Numbered from the stretch's first letter, positions 43,699 to 52,757 are shown. The stretch is DNA of 64,000 nt from Novilysobacter antarcticus (GCF_019802285.1 NZ_JAIEUJ010000004.1:234192-298191), one strand, 5' to 3'. The notes: generated from the sequence alone by a model not told the origin. Made by a program: numbers and translations.

Positions 43699-44639
43699 GC
43701 CGATGTCTCCTGCGCCACCGCGTCGATCGACGCCAGCGCCTCGTCGTAGTGGTGCTCAAGGTAGTGCGCGGCGATCTCGCGGCCGGTGGTCTTCCACACG
43801 CCCGAGTGCTGGCTGATGTAGTCCATCGCGTCCTCGAAAGCGGCGATCCGGTGCGGGTGGCTGACCTGGTAGGCGTGCAACGGCACGCACATCACGGTGC
43901 CGCTTTCCGCGCCCTCCTCGTACAGACGGTCGAAGGCGTCCTTGATCATCTGCCCGTAGCGGCGCGGCTCGATCTTGTTGACCACATAAGTAATGGTGTC
44001 GTTGAGCTCCAGCGAGTAGGGCACCGAGACGAAGCGCTGGCCACTGCGGGTGCGCACCGGGGTGGGCTGGTCGTCGTGGAACAGGTCGCAGGTGTATTTG
44101 CCGCCGGCCTCGGCGAACAGGTCGATGGTCGCGTTGGAGTGCGACAGCGCCGGCGCCAGGTAGCCGTCGCAGTGCTGACCGGTGTGCTGGGCGATCAGCG
44201 CCATCGACTCCTCGATCATCTCCCGCTCCTGTGCCTCCGACAGGCCATAGGTGTAGCGGGTGTTGTAGATGCCGTGGCTGAAGAACTCCCAGTCGCGCTC
44301 GGCCGCCAGTTCGATCACCTCGGGATGATGGATCAGCGTCGCCGCCGACAGCGACACCGAGCCGCGCAGGCCGTAGGTGTCCATCACCCGCATCATGCGC
44401 TGATGACCGACGCGGTTGCCGTAGTCACGCGTGGCGTAGCCCAGCACGTCGGGCAGTGGCCGTGGCCACGGCTTGCGCAGTGGATTGGGCGGCGGGTCCA
44501 GCTCGTAGAACTCGATATTCGGCGCGATCCACAGCGCGACTCTGGCATCGCCGGGCCAGCGGATCTTCGGCCGGCTGTCGTAGGGCCAGTAGTCGTACAG
44601 GCCCGGATCGGCCTTCTGCGTGGGCGCGCCGGCACTCAT
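43695..44639 (-). CDS. Polysaccharide-deacetylase-fold hydrolase, PuuE/imidase type, copy 2
   Basis: A 314-residue relative of the neighbouring gene: ATRDYGNRVGHQRMMRVMD aligns with RDYGNRVGVFRVLD there, and DWEFFSHGIYNTRYTYGL carries the conserved His-Gly. The C-terminal VPLHAYQVSHPHRIAAFEDAM is the third motif. The start overlaps the end of the isochorismatase-fold gene and its stop overlaps the next start, so the three genes are coupled. The pair may act as a heteromer or on successive rings. Confidence 0.8.
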   Translation of the reverse strand: MSAGAPTQKADPGLYDYWPYDSRPKIRWPGDARVALWIAPNIEFYELDPPPNPLRKPWPRPLPDVLGYATRDYGNRVGHQRMMRVMDTYGLRGSVSLSAATLIHHPEVIELAAERDWEFFSHGIYNTRYTYGLSEAQEREMIEESMALIAQHTGQHCDGYLAPALSHSNATIDLFAEAGGKYTCDLFHDDQPTPVRTRSGQRFVSVPYSLELNDTITYVVNKIEPRRYGQMIKDAFDRLYEEGAESGTVMCVPLHAYQVSHPHRIAAFEDAMDYISQHSGVWKTTGREIAAHYLEHHYDEALASIDAVAQETSA

Positions 44640-45310
44640 GGTGCGATCTTCTTCAGCTGCGCCGCCACCTCGTCGACGGACTCCACGTCGGCGTACTTGA
44701 GCATGATGTCGGCGAGGTTGGCGAAGTGCGGGATCTCGTGCTTGTCGGCCACGCACTCCTCCACCACGATCGTGCGGAACCCACGCGACAGGCTGTCCAC
44801 CGAGCAGGCGCGCACGCAGCCGGAGGTCGAGCCGCCGGTGATGATCACCGTGTCGATGCGGTGGAAGGTGAGCAGCGACCACAGGTTGGTCTCGAAGAAC
44901 GGGCTGGCCATCCGCTTGTGCATCACGATGTCGCCGGGCTGCACGTCCGCGCGCGGGTCGAGCTGGGCGCGCTCGGAGCCGTGCTTGATGTTCTGCAGCG
45001 AGTCCGGCGTGTTGGTACGCGTGCCCCAGACCCCGGCGTCCTCGCCGTTCTCCAGATAGGCAACGTAGGTCCAGATCACCGGCAGGCCGCGCTCGCGCAC
45101 CAGCGCGGACAGGGTGTTGATGTGCTCGATCTGGCGCGGGTCGGTTTCATACGCGGTCTTGAACGCGTCCATGTCGGTGTAGGCGCGTTGCACGTCGATA
45201 TTGACGATCGCCGGGCGCTGACCGAAGCCGAACTTGGCGCGGTTGCGGTTGGCCTTGACCTGGGCCCAGTACTGGCGGGCGGTGAGGTCGGAGGTTTCCA
45301 TTACAGCCAT
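44636..45310 (-). CDS. Isochorismatase-fold cysteine hydrolase (half-amidase type), copy 1
   Basis: A 224-residue hydrolase with the complete triad: D39 (NIDVQRAY), K132 (MHKRMASPF) and C165 (STSGCVRA). The TSGCVRACSVDS stretch is that of N-carbamoylsarcosine and maleamate amidohydrolases rather than of true isochorismatases. Such enzymes split an open-chain amide, releasing ammonia, after a cyclic amide has been opened. ATG 45310 has an AAGGAG site. It is followed with overlap by two PuuE-type deacetylases and preceded by a permease. Confidence 0.88.
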   Translation of the reverse strand: MAVMETSDLTARQYWAQVKANRNRAKFGFGQRPAIVNIDVQRAYTDMDAFKTAYETDPRQIEHINTLSALVRERGLPVIWTYVAYLENGEDAGVWGTRTNTPDSLQNIKHGSERAQLDPRADVQPGDIVMHKRMASPFFETNLWSLLTFHRIDTVIITGGSTSGCVRACSVDSLSRGFRTIVVEECVADKHEIPHFANLADIMLKYADVESVDEVAAQLKKIAP

Positions 45311-45325
45311 GAGGTGTCTCCTTGG

Positions 45326-45360
45326 ATCAATGAAGCCTGGGTCAATGAAGCCCGATCAAT
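45326..45360. repeat. Short tandem repeat before the amidase gene
   Basis: ATCAATGAAGCC and GTCAATGAAGCCC stand 14 bases apart, followed by GATCAATGGG, in the gap between the permease stop and the amidase start. On the minus strand these give repeated GGCTTCATTGA. It looks like a small duplication; a regulatory meaning is not shown. Confidence 0.5.
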
Positions 45361-45378
45361 GGGTTTTGCAGCCGCACC

Positions 45379-46626
45379 TCAAGAGGCCGCTGCGGCCAGA
45401 CGGATGCGTTCGTCGCGAACCAGCGTGGCCATGATCAGCGCCAGCACGATCAACCCGAACACCAGCTGGAAGGCCGGCTTGTAGCTGCCGGTCAGGTCGA
45501 AGATCTTGGCCGCCAGCCAGATGCCCATACCGGCGGTCGTGGCGTCGAGCAGGGTCACGGAACCGAGGATCTTGCCGGCCGAGGCCAGGCCAAAGGAGTT
45601 GACCGCGAGCAGCTGGATCATGGTGTACAGACCGCCCCAGCCCAGGCCGAACAGGATCAGCGAGTACCAGATCAGGTCCGCGCGCATGGTGGCCAGGAGG
45701 AACGCACCCGTGGCCATGATGGTGAGGTTGACCAGGAACACGGCCTTGGGCGGCACGACGTCGGCCAGTGCGCCGAACAGGAACTTGCCGACCATCGCCA
45801 GACCGAACATCAGGGCCAGCGCGTTGCCGGCCTGGGCCGGGGCGAACTGGAGGTCGCGCATGTGCAGGAACAGGTTCTGCGACACGGCCATGATCGAGAA
45901 GAACGTCGCCATCGCCACCACGGCCAGTGCCCAGAAGGTGCGGGTGCGCAGCGCCTGCTTGTAGGTCACGTCGGGCAGGGTGACGATGTTGGCGGCCGCG
46001 TCCGAGATGACTTTGGCGGCCGCCTTGTCGGCGCCCCACGGCTTGATACCGCCCGGCTGCGGACTGCGCACGAAGAAATAGGCGATCACCAGGAACGTCA
46101 GCGGGATCGCCATCTCCCACATGAAGGCCGTCCGCCAGTTCATGCCCAGCGTCTCCATGAGGTACACGCCGAGCCGTGGGAACAGCATCCCGCCCATGCT
46201 GGTGCCGACCAGTGCAATACCGATGGCGGTGCCGCGATTGAGGGCGAACCACTGCGACACGAAGATGACCGATACGGTCAGCCCCGCCGCGACCAGCACC
46301 ACGCCGAAGCCGACGTGGATCAGGTACAGCTGGATCAGCGAATGCACGTAGGCGTAGGCGAAGTAAAGACCCGCCAGCAGCGCGATGCCGGCCAGGATCA
46401 GCTTGCGTGGACCGGCGCGATCGATCACCACACCAATGAAGGGCCCGAGCCAGCCGGCCAGCACCAGGGTGATCAGGTCGCGCATCTTCAGCTCACTGCG
46501 CGTCCACCCGAACTCCTTCAACAGCGACTCGTCGAACGCGGTCAGCCCGGTGACAATCAAGCCGTTGGACGTCAGCAGGATCAGCAATCCCATTACCGCC
46601 ATAAGCCATGGGTAGTAGCGCTTCAT
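45379..46626 (-). CDS. MFS transporter, oxalate/formate-antiporter-like
   Basis: A 415-residue permease with twelve membrane segments. The motif GPFIGVVIDRAGPRKLILAGI after helix 2 and the GLGWGGLYTMIQLLAV helix are typical of the OFA/monocarboxylate branch. The start is ATG 46626, preceded by AGAGGTAAGAG. It is the first gene of the minus-strand unit of amidase and deacetylases and probably imports their substrate. It is divergent from the SDR/MaoC operon; the gap holds a perfect palindrome. Confidence 0.87.
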   Translation of the reverse strand: MKRYYPWLMAVMGLLILLTSNGLIVTGLTAFDESLLKEFGWTRSELKMRDLITLVLAGWLGPFIGVVIDRAGPRKLILAGIALLAGLYFAYAYVHSLIQLYLIHVGFGVVLVAAGLTVSVIFVSQWFALNRGTAIGIALVGTSMGGMLFPRLGVYLMETLGMNWRTAFMWEMAIPLTFLVIAYFFVRSPQPGGIKPWGADKAAAKVISDAAANIVTLPDVTYKQALRTRTFWALAVVAMATFFSIMAVSQNLFLHMRDLQFAPAQAGNALALMFGLAMVGKFLFGALADVVPPKAVFLVNLTIMATGAFLLATMRADLIWYSLILFGLGWGGLYTMIQLLAVNSFGLASAGKILGSVTLLDATTAGMGIWLAAKIFDLTGSYKPAFQLVFGLIVLALIMATLVRDERIRLAAAAS

Positions 46627-46717
46627 TCTCTTACCTCTGCAGGTTGGTGTTGGCGGGATAGCCGACTGTAGGGGAGAAATCCGCGACTGGCGTTGACCGG
46701 CAACGGATGGCATGCCT

Positions 46718-46739
46718 ACACTTTGTCCGGACAAAGTGT
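46718..46739. promoter_or_regulatory. Perfect 22-bp palindrome between divergent operons
   Basis: ACACTTTGTCC followed by its exact reverse complement GGACAAAGTGT. The core TTTGTCCGGACAAA is the style of operator bound by FadR-branch GntR regulators. Fourteen bases (TGTCCGGACAAAGT) recur at 8597-8610 in another divergent promoter of the window, so one regulator may control both operon pairs. Confidence 0.8.
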
Positions 46740-46767
46740 GCCACAGTCGATTGCCCCGGAGGAAGCC

Positions 46768-47076
46768 ATGAATACCGTGATCGTTCTTTTCAACCTCAAG
46801 CCCGGCGCCAGCGTCGCGGATTACGAGAAATGGGCGCGCGAGCAAGACGTGCCAACGGTCAACGCCCTGGCGTCGGTCGACCGTTTCGAGGTGCTGCGGG
46901 CCAAGGGCCTGCTGATCGGCGAGGGCAAGCCGCCCTACGAGTACATCGAAATCATCCGCGTGCCGGACATGGCGGCCTTCGGTGCCGACATGGCCGGCGA
47001 GGCCGTTCAGGCCGGTGCTGCCCAGCTGCAGAAGTTTGCCGACAACCCGATTTTCATCCTTGCCGAGTCGATCTGA
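46768..47076 (+). CDS. Small EthD/Dabb-like protein
   Basis: A 102-residue protein starting MNTVIVLFNLKPGASVADYEKWAREQDVPTVNAL. The start VIVLFNLKPGASVADYEKW and later EYIEIIRVPDMAAF fit the dimeric ferredoxin-like alpha/beta barrel of EthD and stress-response Dabb proteins, small proteins that often accompany oxidative catabolic genes. ATG 46768 has a CCGGAGGA site. First gene of the plus operon; the palindrome is 29 bases upstream. Confidence 0.75.
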   Translation: MNTVIVLFNLKPGASVADYEKWAREQDVPTVNALASVDRFEVLRAKGLLIGEGKPPYEYIEIIRVPDMAAFGADMAGEAVQAGAAQLQKFADNPIFILAESI

Positions 47077-47083
47077 GGCCGCC

Positions 47084-47953
47084 ATGACCGCTGAAACCTC
47101 CCCGTTGCCGTCACCGCGCTACAGCGAACTCAAGGGCAAGGTCGCCCTGATCACCGGTGCCGGCCGCGCCGGCGGCCTGGGCGAGGGCATCGCCCGCCGC
47201 CTCGCCGCCGAGGGCTGCAAGGTGGTGATCACCGATATCGGCCAGGGCCGCGGCGAGGAGATGCCGGTCGATGCGATCGGCACCGACGAGGAAATGGCGC
47301 GTACCGCCGCCGCGATCACCGCCGCCGGGGGCGAGTGCATCGCGATGGCGCTGGACGTGCTGGAGGAAAGCCAGGTCGAGGCGGTGATCGCCAGAACGGT
47401 CGAGCGTTTCGGCGGCATCGACATCCTGGTCAACAACGCCGGCATCGGCTACCTGATGAAATCCATCGTTGATATGGATGTGGCGGAATGGGACGCGGTG
47501 CTCGGGGTCAACCTGCGCGGCACCTTCCTGTGCACCAAGCACGCGGGGAAGGCGATGATCGCCCAGGGGCGCGGCGGACGCATCGTCAACATCGCCTCGC
47601 AGGCAGCCAAGTCCGGCGTGCCGCATGCCGGTGCGTACTGTTCCTCCAAGCACGGCGTGGTCGGCCTGACCCGGGTCAGCGCGATCGAGCTGGGCGGGCA
47701 CGGCATCACCGCCAACGCGATCTGTCCCAACCACGTCACCACCGGCCTGGGCGCCTGGCAGAACGAGTACTTCGCCAAGCTGCGCGGCCTGAGTGTGGAT
47801 GAGTACCTGGCCCAGATGCGCGCGCGCATTCCACTGGGCCGCGCCGGTCTGCCATCAGACACGGCAGCGGCTTGCGCGTTCCTCTGCTCCGACGACGGCG
47901 CCTACATCACCGGTGAGGCGATGAACGTCTCCGGCGGCGAAGAAACCCACTGA
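47084..47953 (+). CDS. Short-chain dehydrogenase/reductase
   Basis: A 289-residue SDR. The cofactor loop is TGAGRAGGLGEGIA near residue 27, NNAG is at about 128-131, the catalytic Ser is in NIASQAAKSG and the Y-x-x-x-K pair is in AYCSSKHG. An Asp at the end of strand 2 (VVITDIG) favours NAD. It oxidises an alcohol or reduces a ketone in this pathway. It lies 7 bases after the small protein. Confidence 0.92.
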   Translation: MTAETSPLPSPRYSELKGKVALITGAGRAGGLGEGIARRLAAEGCKVVITDIGQGRGEEMPVDAIGTDEEMARTAAAITAAGGECIAMALDVLEESQVEAVIARTVERFGGIDILVNNAGIGYLMKSIVDMDVAEWDAVLGVNLRGTFLCTKHAGKAMIAQGRGGRIVNIASQAAKSGVPHAGAYCSSKHGVVGLTRVSAIELGGHGITANAICPNHVTTGLGAWQNEYFAKLRGLSVDEYLAQMRARIPLGRAGLPSDTAAACAFLCSDDGAYITGEAMNVSGGEETH

Positions 47954-48000
47954 CGGCTGCCTTTCCACGCCGACCACCATTTCAAGAACCGGAGGGTTCG

Positions 48001-48879
48001 ATGTCCCCAACAACCTACGCCTGGCCCAACGATGCACGACTGGCACTGTCGGTCGTGGTCAATGTTGAGGAAGGCTCCGAGTACAGCATTGGCGAGGGTG
48101 ACAAGATCACCGAGCCCGTCGATGAGCTGTCGGTCAGCCTGACCAAGCCGATCCGCAACTACGGCAACGAGTCCAACTACCGCTACGGCGTCAAGGAAGG
48201 CCATGCGCGCGTCGCCGCGCTGCTGGACAAGTACGACGTGACGACGACCTATACCGCGGCGGCGCTGTCATTGGAGCGCGCCCCGGAGATCGCCGCGTAC
48301 CTGCACGGCAGCCGCCACGAGACCTGTTCCCACGGCTGGCGCTGGATCCACCAGTTCCGCCTCAACCAGGAGCAGGAGCGCGAGTTCATCCGCAAGGCTG
48401 CCGACAGCATCGAGCGCACCACCGGCACCCGCCCGGTGGGCTGGCTGTCGCGTTACCTGCACACGGCCGACACCCGCCGGCTGCTGCAGGAAGAAGGCTT
48501 CCTGTACCACATGGACGACTACTCGGCCGACGCGCCGTTCTGGGCGCCGGTGGAGGGTTCCGACGAGCCGATGGTGATCGTGCCCTACCAGCTGGACACC
48601 AATGACATGAAGATGTGGCTCGCGCCTTCCTACCTGCCCAAGGACTGGCTGGACTACGCGATCGACAGCTTCGACACCCTGTATGAGGAAGGTGCCCATG
48701 CGCCGCGCATGATGTCGATCGGCCTGCACCTGCGGATCATCGGACGGCCCGGCCGGATCGGTGCGCTGGAGAAGTTCTTCCAGTACGTGGCCAGCAAACC
48801 CAAGGTCTGGTACGCGACCCGTCGCGGCATCGCCGAACACTTCGTCGCCAACAGTGACAAGCAGGTGGTCACCGTATGA
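48001..48879 (+). CDS. Polysaccharide-deacetylase-fold hydrolase, PuuE/imidase type, copy 3
   Basis: A 292-residue hydrolase, the nearest of the three copies to allantoinase PuuE and to bacterial cyclic imidase: it has SVVVNVEEGSEYSIGEGD at the start, RYGVKEGHARVAALLDKY and the motif HETCSHGWRWIHQ (about residues 101-113). Zinc ligands are probably the His residues there. The ATG of the CitE-like gene overlaps its stop. It would open a cyclic imide or ureide to a half-amide or carbamoyl acid. Substrate inference only. Confidence 0.85.
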   Translation: MSPTTYAWPNDARLALSVVVNVEEGSEYSIGEGDKITEPVDELSVSLTKPIRNYGNESNYRYGVKEGHARVAALLDKYDVTTTYTAAALSLERAPEIAAYLHGSRHETCSHGWRWIHQFRLNQEQEREFIRKAADSIERTTGTRPVGWLSRYLHTADTRRLLQEEGFLYHMDDYSADAPFWAPVEGSDEPMVIVPYQLDTNDMKMWLAPSYLPKDWLDYAIDSFDTLYEEGAHAPRMMSIGLHLRIIGRPGRIGALEKFFQYVASKPKVWYATRRGIAEHFVANSDKQVVTV

Positions 48880-49745
48880 GCACGCCGTCGAACGGTTCTG
48901 CCGTCGTCAATCCGCGCCGCTGCCTGCTGTTCGTACCCGGTTCGCGTCCGGAGCGCTATGCCAAGGCCGTTGCCACGGGTGCCGACCAGGTCTGCATCGA
49001 TCTGGAGGACGCGGTCGCGCCGGGCGACAAGGACAGCGCGCGCGCCTCGGTGTTCGCCTTCCTGGCCGACGCCCCCGAGTCGTACAGCGAAATCGGCCTG
49101 CGTCTGAATCCGCTCTCCACCGAGCTGGGTCGCAAGGATCTGGCCGAGCTCAAGGCGTCCGGCCTGGCGCCGGCGTTCGTGATGCTGCCCAAGGTCGAGA
49201 CCGTGCAGGAGTTGCTGGACGCTGATGCCGTTCTGGCCGGTTCCGACACCGGGCTGATCGCCCAGATCGAGACCCCGCGCGGGCTGCTGGATGCCCGCGA
49301 GCTCGCCCGGGCCACGCCGCGCCTGCAGGCGCTGATGTTTGGCGGCTTTGACTTCATCGTCGCCCTGCGCGGCCGCGCCAGCTGGGAAAGCTTCTTCCAT
49401 CCGCGCGTGCAGCTGGCCGTTATCGCTGCCGAAGCCGGCATCGGCTGCATCGACGTCCCGTATCTGGACATCAAGGACGAGGCCGGACTGGTTGCCGAGA
49501 CCGACCGCGTGATCGCGCTGGGCTTCACCGCCAAGGCTGCGATCCATCCGGCGCAGGTTGATCCGATCCAGCAGCGTTACCTGCCCACCGCCGAGGAGCT
49601 CGAACGCGCCAAGCGGGTGGTCGCCGCGCTGCAGGCCAATCGCGGCGAGGCGATCCAGCTGGACGGAAAACTCGTAGACCGACCAATTGAGATTGCCGCC
49701 GAGCGCGCCATCGCGCTGGGCGTACATGGCGCGCGTCAGGACTGA
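48876..49745 (+). CDS. CitE-like aldolase / beta-malyl-CoA or citramalyl-CoA lyase
   Basis: A 289-residue TIM-barrel lyase. The start RCLLFVPGSRPERYAKAVATGADQVCIDLEDAVAP and the AQIETPRGLLDARELA segment are the CitE family hallmarks; the metal-binding Glu and Asp lie in IETPRG and FGGFDF. The reaction is cleavage of a 3-hydroxy-acyl-CoA to two carbonyl fragments, such as acetyl-CoA or propionyl-CoA plus pyruvate or glyoxylate. No CitD or CitF is near, so a CoA-based lyase is favoured. It is coupled to the deacetylase gene. Confidence 0.87.
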   Translation: MSTPSNGSAVVNPRRCLLFVPGSRPERYAKAVATGADQVCIDLEDAVAPGDKDSARASVFAFLADAPESYSEIGLRLNPLSTELGRKDLAELKASGLAPAFVMLPKVETVQELLDADAVLAGSDTGLIAQIETPRGLLDARELARATPRLQALMFGGFDFIVALRGRASWESFFHPRVQLAVIAAEAGIGCIDVPYLDIKDEAGLVAETDRVIALGFTAKAAIHPAQVDPIQQRYLPTAEELERAKRVVAALQANRGEAIQLDGKLVDRPIEIAAERAIALGVHGARQD

Positions 49746-49831
49746 TCATCGCCCGACACACCGCTCCACCACCCGTTGTTGCTTCCCGTTTCATACCTCC
49801 CACCCAGCTTCCCAGACAACAGGAACCCCCC

Positions 49832-50350
49832 ATGGTCCAGACAGCCAAGAAAGTCGGTGAGAACCGTTACCGCGAGACGTTCGGTCGCTTCTTCGAGGAG
49901 TTCACGGTCGGTGATACGTACGAGCACCGCCCGGGCCGCACGATCACCGAGACCGACAACACCTGGTTCACCCTGCTGACGATGAACACGCACCCGATGC
50001 ACTTCGACAAGGAGTACGCCAAGGCCTCCGAGTTCGGCAAGATCATCGTCTGCTCGCCCTTCACCGTTGCCCTGATGGTCGGCATGAGCGTCACTGACGT
50101 CAGCCAGAAGGCCGTGGCCAACCTGGGCTGGTCGGAAATCAAGATGACCCATCCGCTGTTCGTGGGCGATACCCTGTACGCCGAGTCGACCGTGCTGGAA
50201 AAGCGCGAGTCCAAGTCGCGCCCCGGCGCCGGCATCGTCACCTGCAGCACCATCGGCCTGAACCAGGACGGCAAGATCGTGTGCACCTTCAACCGCACCA
50301 TGCTGATCGCCAAGCAGGGTCACTCGGTTGAAGACAAGGTCAACTACTGA
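49832..50350 (+). CDS. MaoC-like hydratase (mesaconyl-CoA or itaconyl-CoA type)
   Basis: A 172-residue hot-dog hydratase. The hydratase-2 motif reads LTMNTHPMHFD, the form seen in mesaconyl-CoA and itaconyl-CoA hydratases (NTxPxHFD), with His catalytic. The enzyme adds water to the double bond of an enoyl-CoA, giving a hydroxy-acyl-CoA that the CitE-like lyase could cleave. ATG 49832 follows AGGAACCCCCC. The 86-base gap before it holds no clear signal. Confidence 0.88.
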   Translation: MVQTAKKVGENRYRETFGRFFEEFTVGDTYEHRPGRTITETDNTWFTLLTMNTHPMHFDKEYAKASEFGKIIVCSPFTVALMVGMSVTDVSQKAVANLGWSEIKMTHPLFVGDTLYAESTVLEKRESKSRPGAGIVTCSTIGLNQDGKIVCTFNRTMLIAKQGHSVEDKVNY

Positions 50351-50361
50351 GTATTGATGCC

Positions 50362-51531
50362 ATGAGCAACGAGACGAATGCCGAGTGGAGCGCCGAGGAC
50401 GAGCAGGCGCTGCTGGACACCATCGATAGCTGGATCGAGAAGTCGGTCGCACCGATTGCGCGCGAGTACGACCTGGAAGACAAGTACCCGCACGAGCTGG
50501 TCGAGGAAATGAAGGACCTCGGCCTGTTTGGCGCGACCATCTCGCAAAAATACGGCGGCCTTGGCCTGCCGGCCAGCATCTACGCCAAGATCGTGATCCG
50601 CATCTCGGCAGTGTGGATGGCGCCGACCGGCATCTTCAACTCGCACCTCATCATGGCCTCGGCCATTGAGCGCGCCGGGACCGAGGAGCAGAAGCAGCAC
50701 TACCTGCCCAAGATGGCAACCGGCGAGCTGCGCGGCGGCATCGGCTTGACCGAGCCCAATGCCGGTACCGACCTGCAGGCGATCCGTACCGTCGCCAAGC
50801 TGGAAGGCGACCACTACGTCGTCAATGGCGCCAAGACCTGGATCACCAACTCGCTCAACGGCGACATGATCCTGTTGCTGGTCAAGACCGACCCGAATGC
50901 GCAGCCGCGTTACAAGGGCATGAGCATGCTGATCGCCGAGAAGGGCGATGGCTTCATCATCTCCAAGAAGATGAAGAAGAGCGGCTACCGCTCCATCGAC
51001 ACCTGCGAGCTGGTGTTCGAGAACTACAAGGTGCCGGCCAACCGTCTGCTCGGCGGGGTGGAAGGCCAGGGCTTCAAGCAGACCCTGGGTGGCCTGGAGC
51101 TCGGCCGGATCAACGTGGCGGCACGCGGTTGCGGCATCGCCGAAGGCGCGCTGCGCCTGTCGGTGCGCTACGCGCAGGAGCGCAAGACCTTCGGCGTGCC
51201 GATCGCCGAGCACCAGGCGATCCAGCTCAAGCTGGGCGAGATGGCGTCCAAGGTCGAGGCCTCCAAGCTCCTGATCGAAAGCGCCGCCAAGGCCTTCGAC
51301 AAGGGCGAGCGCTGCGACATGGAGGCGGGCATGGCCAAGTACTTCGCGACCGAGACCGGCGCGTACTGCGCACAGGAAGGCATGCGCATCTTCGGTGGCT
51401 ACAGCTACTCCACCGAGTACGAAATCGAGCGCTTCCACCGCGACGCCCTGCTGATGTGCATCGGCGAGGGCACCAACGAGATGCAGAAAATCATCATCGC
51501 CAAGCAGCTGGTCGCCCGCAACGCGATCTAG
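50362..51531 (+). CDS. Acyl-CoA dehydrogenase
   Basis: A 389-residue FAD enzyme that forms an alpha,beta-double bond in an acyl-CoA. FAD and substrate segments are IGLTEPNAGTDLQAIRTVA (about 130-148) and WITNSLNGD. The catalytic base is probably the Glu in YEIERFHRDALLMCIGEGTNE near the end (about 350-372). Placed with MaoC and CitE genes, an acyl-CoA such as methylsuccinyl- or alkylsuccinyl-CoA would fit. It is 12 bases after the MaoC gene. Confidence 0.93.
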   Translation: MSNETNAEWSAEDEQALLDTIDSWIEKSVAPIAREYDLEDKYPHELVEEMKDLGLFGATISQKYGGLGLPASIYAKIVIRISAVWMAPTGIFNSHLIMASAIERAGTEEQKQHYLPKMATGELRGGIGLTEPNAGTDLQAIRTVAKLEGDHYVVNGAKTWITNSLNGDMILLLVKTDPNAQPRYKGMSMLIAEKGDGFIISKKMKKSGYRSIDTCELVFENYKVPANRLLGGVEGQGFKQTLGGLELGRINVAARGCGIAEGALRLSVRYAQERKTFGVPIAEHQAIQLKLGEMASKVEASKLLIESAAKAFDKGERCDMEAGMAKYFATETGAYCAQEGMRIFGGYSYSTEYEIERFHRDALLMCIGEGTNEMQKIIIAKQLVARNAI

Positions 51532-51546
51532 GCCGGAGTCGGATCA

Positions 51547-52734
51547 ATGAGTGAGCTTCCACTGAACGGCGTGCGCATCCTCGCCGTCGAACAATACGGC
51601 GCCGGGCCGTACGGGTCGATGCATCTGGCCGACCTGGGCGCGGAAGTGATCAAGATCGAATCGCCACCCGGCGGCGACGTCTCCCGGGCCACCGGTCCGT
51701 ATTTCCTCGGCGAAGGCGACAGCCAGTTCTTCCAGACCTTCAACCTCAACAAGCATTCGTTGCGGTTGGATCTGAAGAGCGCCGAGGGCCGCGAGATATT
51801 CGAGAAGCTGGTCGGCACCGCCGATGCGGTGCTCAACAACCTGCGCGGCGACCAGCCGGGCAAGCTGGGGCTGGACTACGCCACCCTGGGCAAGGTCAAC
51901 CCGAAGATCGTCTGTGCCCACCTGTCGGCCTACGGGCGCGACAACGAGCGGGCGGCGTGGCCGGGCTACGACTACCTGATGCAGGCCGAGGCCGGCTTCA
52001 TGGCCTTGACCGGCGAGCCCGGCCAGCCGCCGGCGCGGTTCGGCCTGTCGATGGTCGACTTCATGACCGGTACGACGATGGCGATGGGCCTGCTGGCCGC
52101 GCTGGTCGGCGCGATGCGCAGCGGGCAGGGGCGCGACGTCGACGTCAGCCTGTTCGACGTGGCTCTGCACCAGCTCAGCTACCCGGCCACGTGGTACCTC
52201 AACGAAGGCCACGAGACGACCCGTCTGGAGCGCTCCGCGCATCCCAGCACGGTGCCGTGTCAGGTGTACCGCACCAGCGATGGCTGGGTGATGGTGATGT
52301 GCATGCTGGAGAAGTTCTGGCAGACCTTCATCGCCGGCATCGACCGTCCGCAGCTGGGCACCGATCCGCGCTTTACCGACTTCCCGGCCCGCCGCGAACA
52401 CCGCGAGGCGCTGACCCCATTGGTGGACGAGGCGTTGATGCAGCACGACACCGCGTACTGGACGGAGAAGTTTGCCGGCCGCATTCCGATCGCACCGGTG
52501 TATGACATCGCCCAGGCGCTGGACAATCCGTATGTCGAACGCATCGGCATGCTGCAATCGGTAGACCATCCTCAGGGCGCACAGCGGATGCTGCGCAACC
52601 CGATCAAGCTCGACGGTCAGCGTCTGGACGGCATCGCCTGCCCGCCGCTGAGCGCCGATGCCGACGCGTTGCTGGCCGAGCTGGGCTACAGCGCCGAGGA
52701 TCGTGCACGGCTGGTCGAGCAGGGCGTGGTCTGA
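51547..52734 (+). CDS. CaiB/BaiF family III CoA-transferase
   Basis: A 395-residue class III CoA-transferase: LNGVRILAVEQYGAGPYGSMHLADLGAEVIKIE at the start, NNLRGDQPGKLGLDY and SMVDFMTGTTMAMGL, the last with the likely catalytic Asp. It would give the CoA thioester used by the MaoC hydratase and lyase. It follows the acyl-CoA dehydrogenase after 16 bases. A hairpin terminator comes after its stop. Confidence 0.92.
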   Translation: MSELPLNGVRILAVEQYGAGPYGSMHLADLGAEVIKIESPPGGDVSRATGPYFLGEGDSQFFQTFNLNKHSLRLDLKSAEGREIFEKLVGTADAVLNNLRGDQPGKLGLDYATLGKVNPKIVCAHLSAYGRDNERAAWPGYDYLMQAEAGFMALTGEPGQPPARFGLSMVDFMTGTTMAMGLLAALVGAMRSGQGRDVDVSLFDVALHQLSYPATWYLNEGHETTRLERSAHPSTVPCQVYRTSDGWVMVMCMLEKFWQTFIAGIDRPQLGTDPRFTDFPARREHREALTPLVDEALMQHDTAYWTEKFAGRIPIAPVYDIAQALDNPYVERIGMLQSVDHPQGAQRMLRNPIKLDGQRLDGIACPPLSADADALLAELGYSAEDRARLVEQGVV

Positions 52735-52757
52735 GCCTCGTTATTTAATAACCGGGA

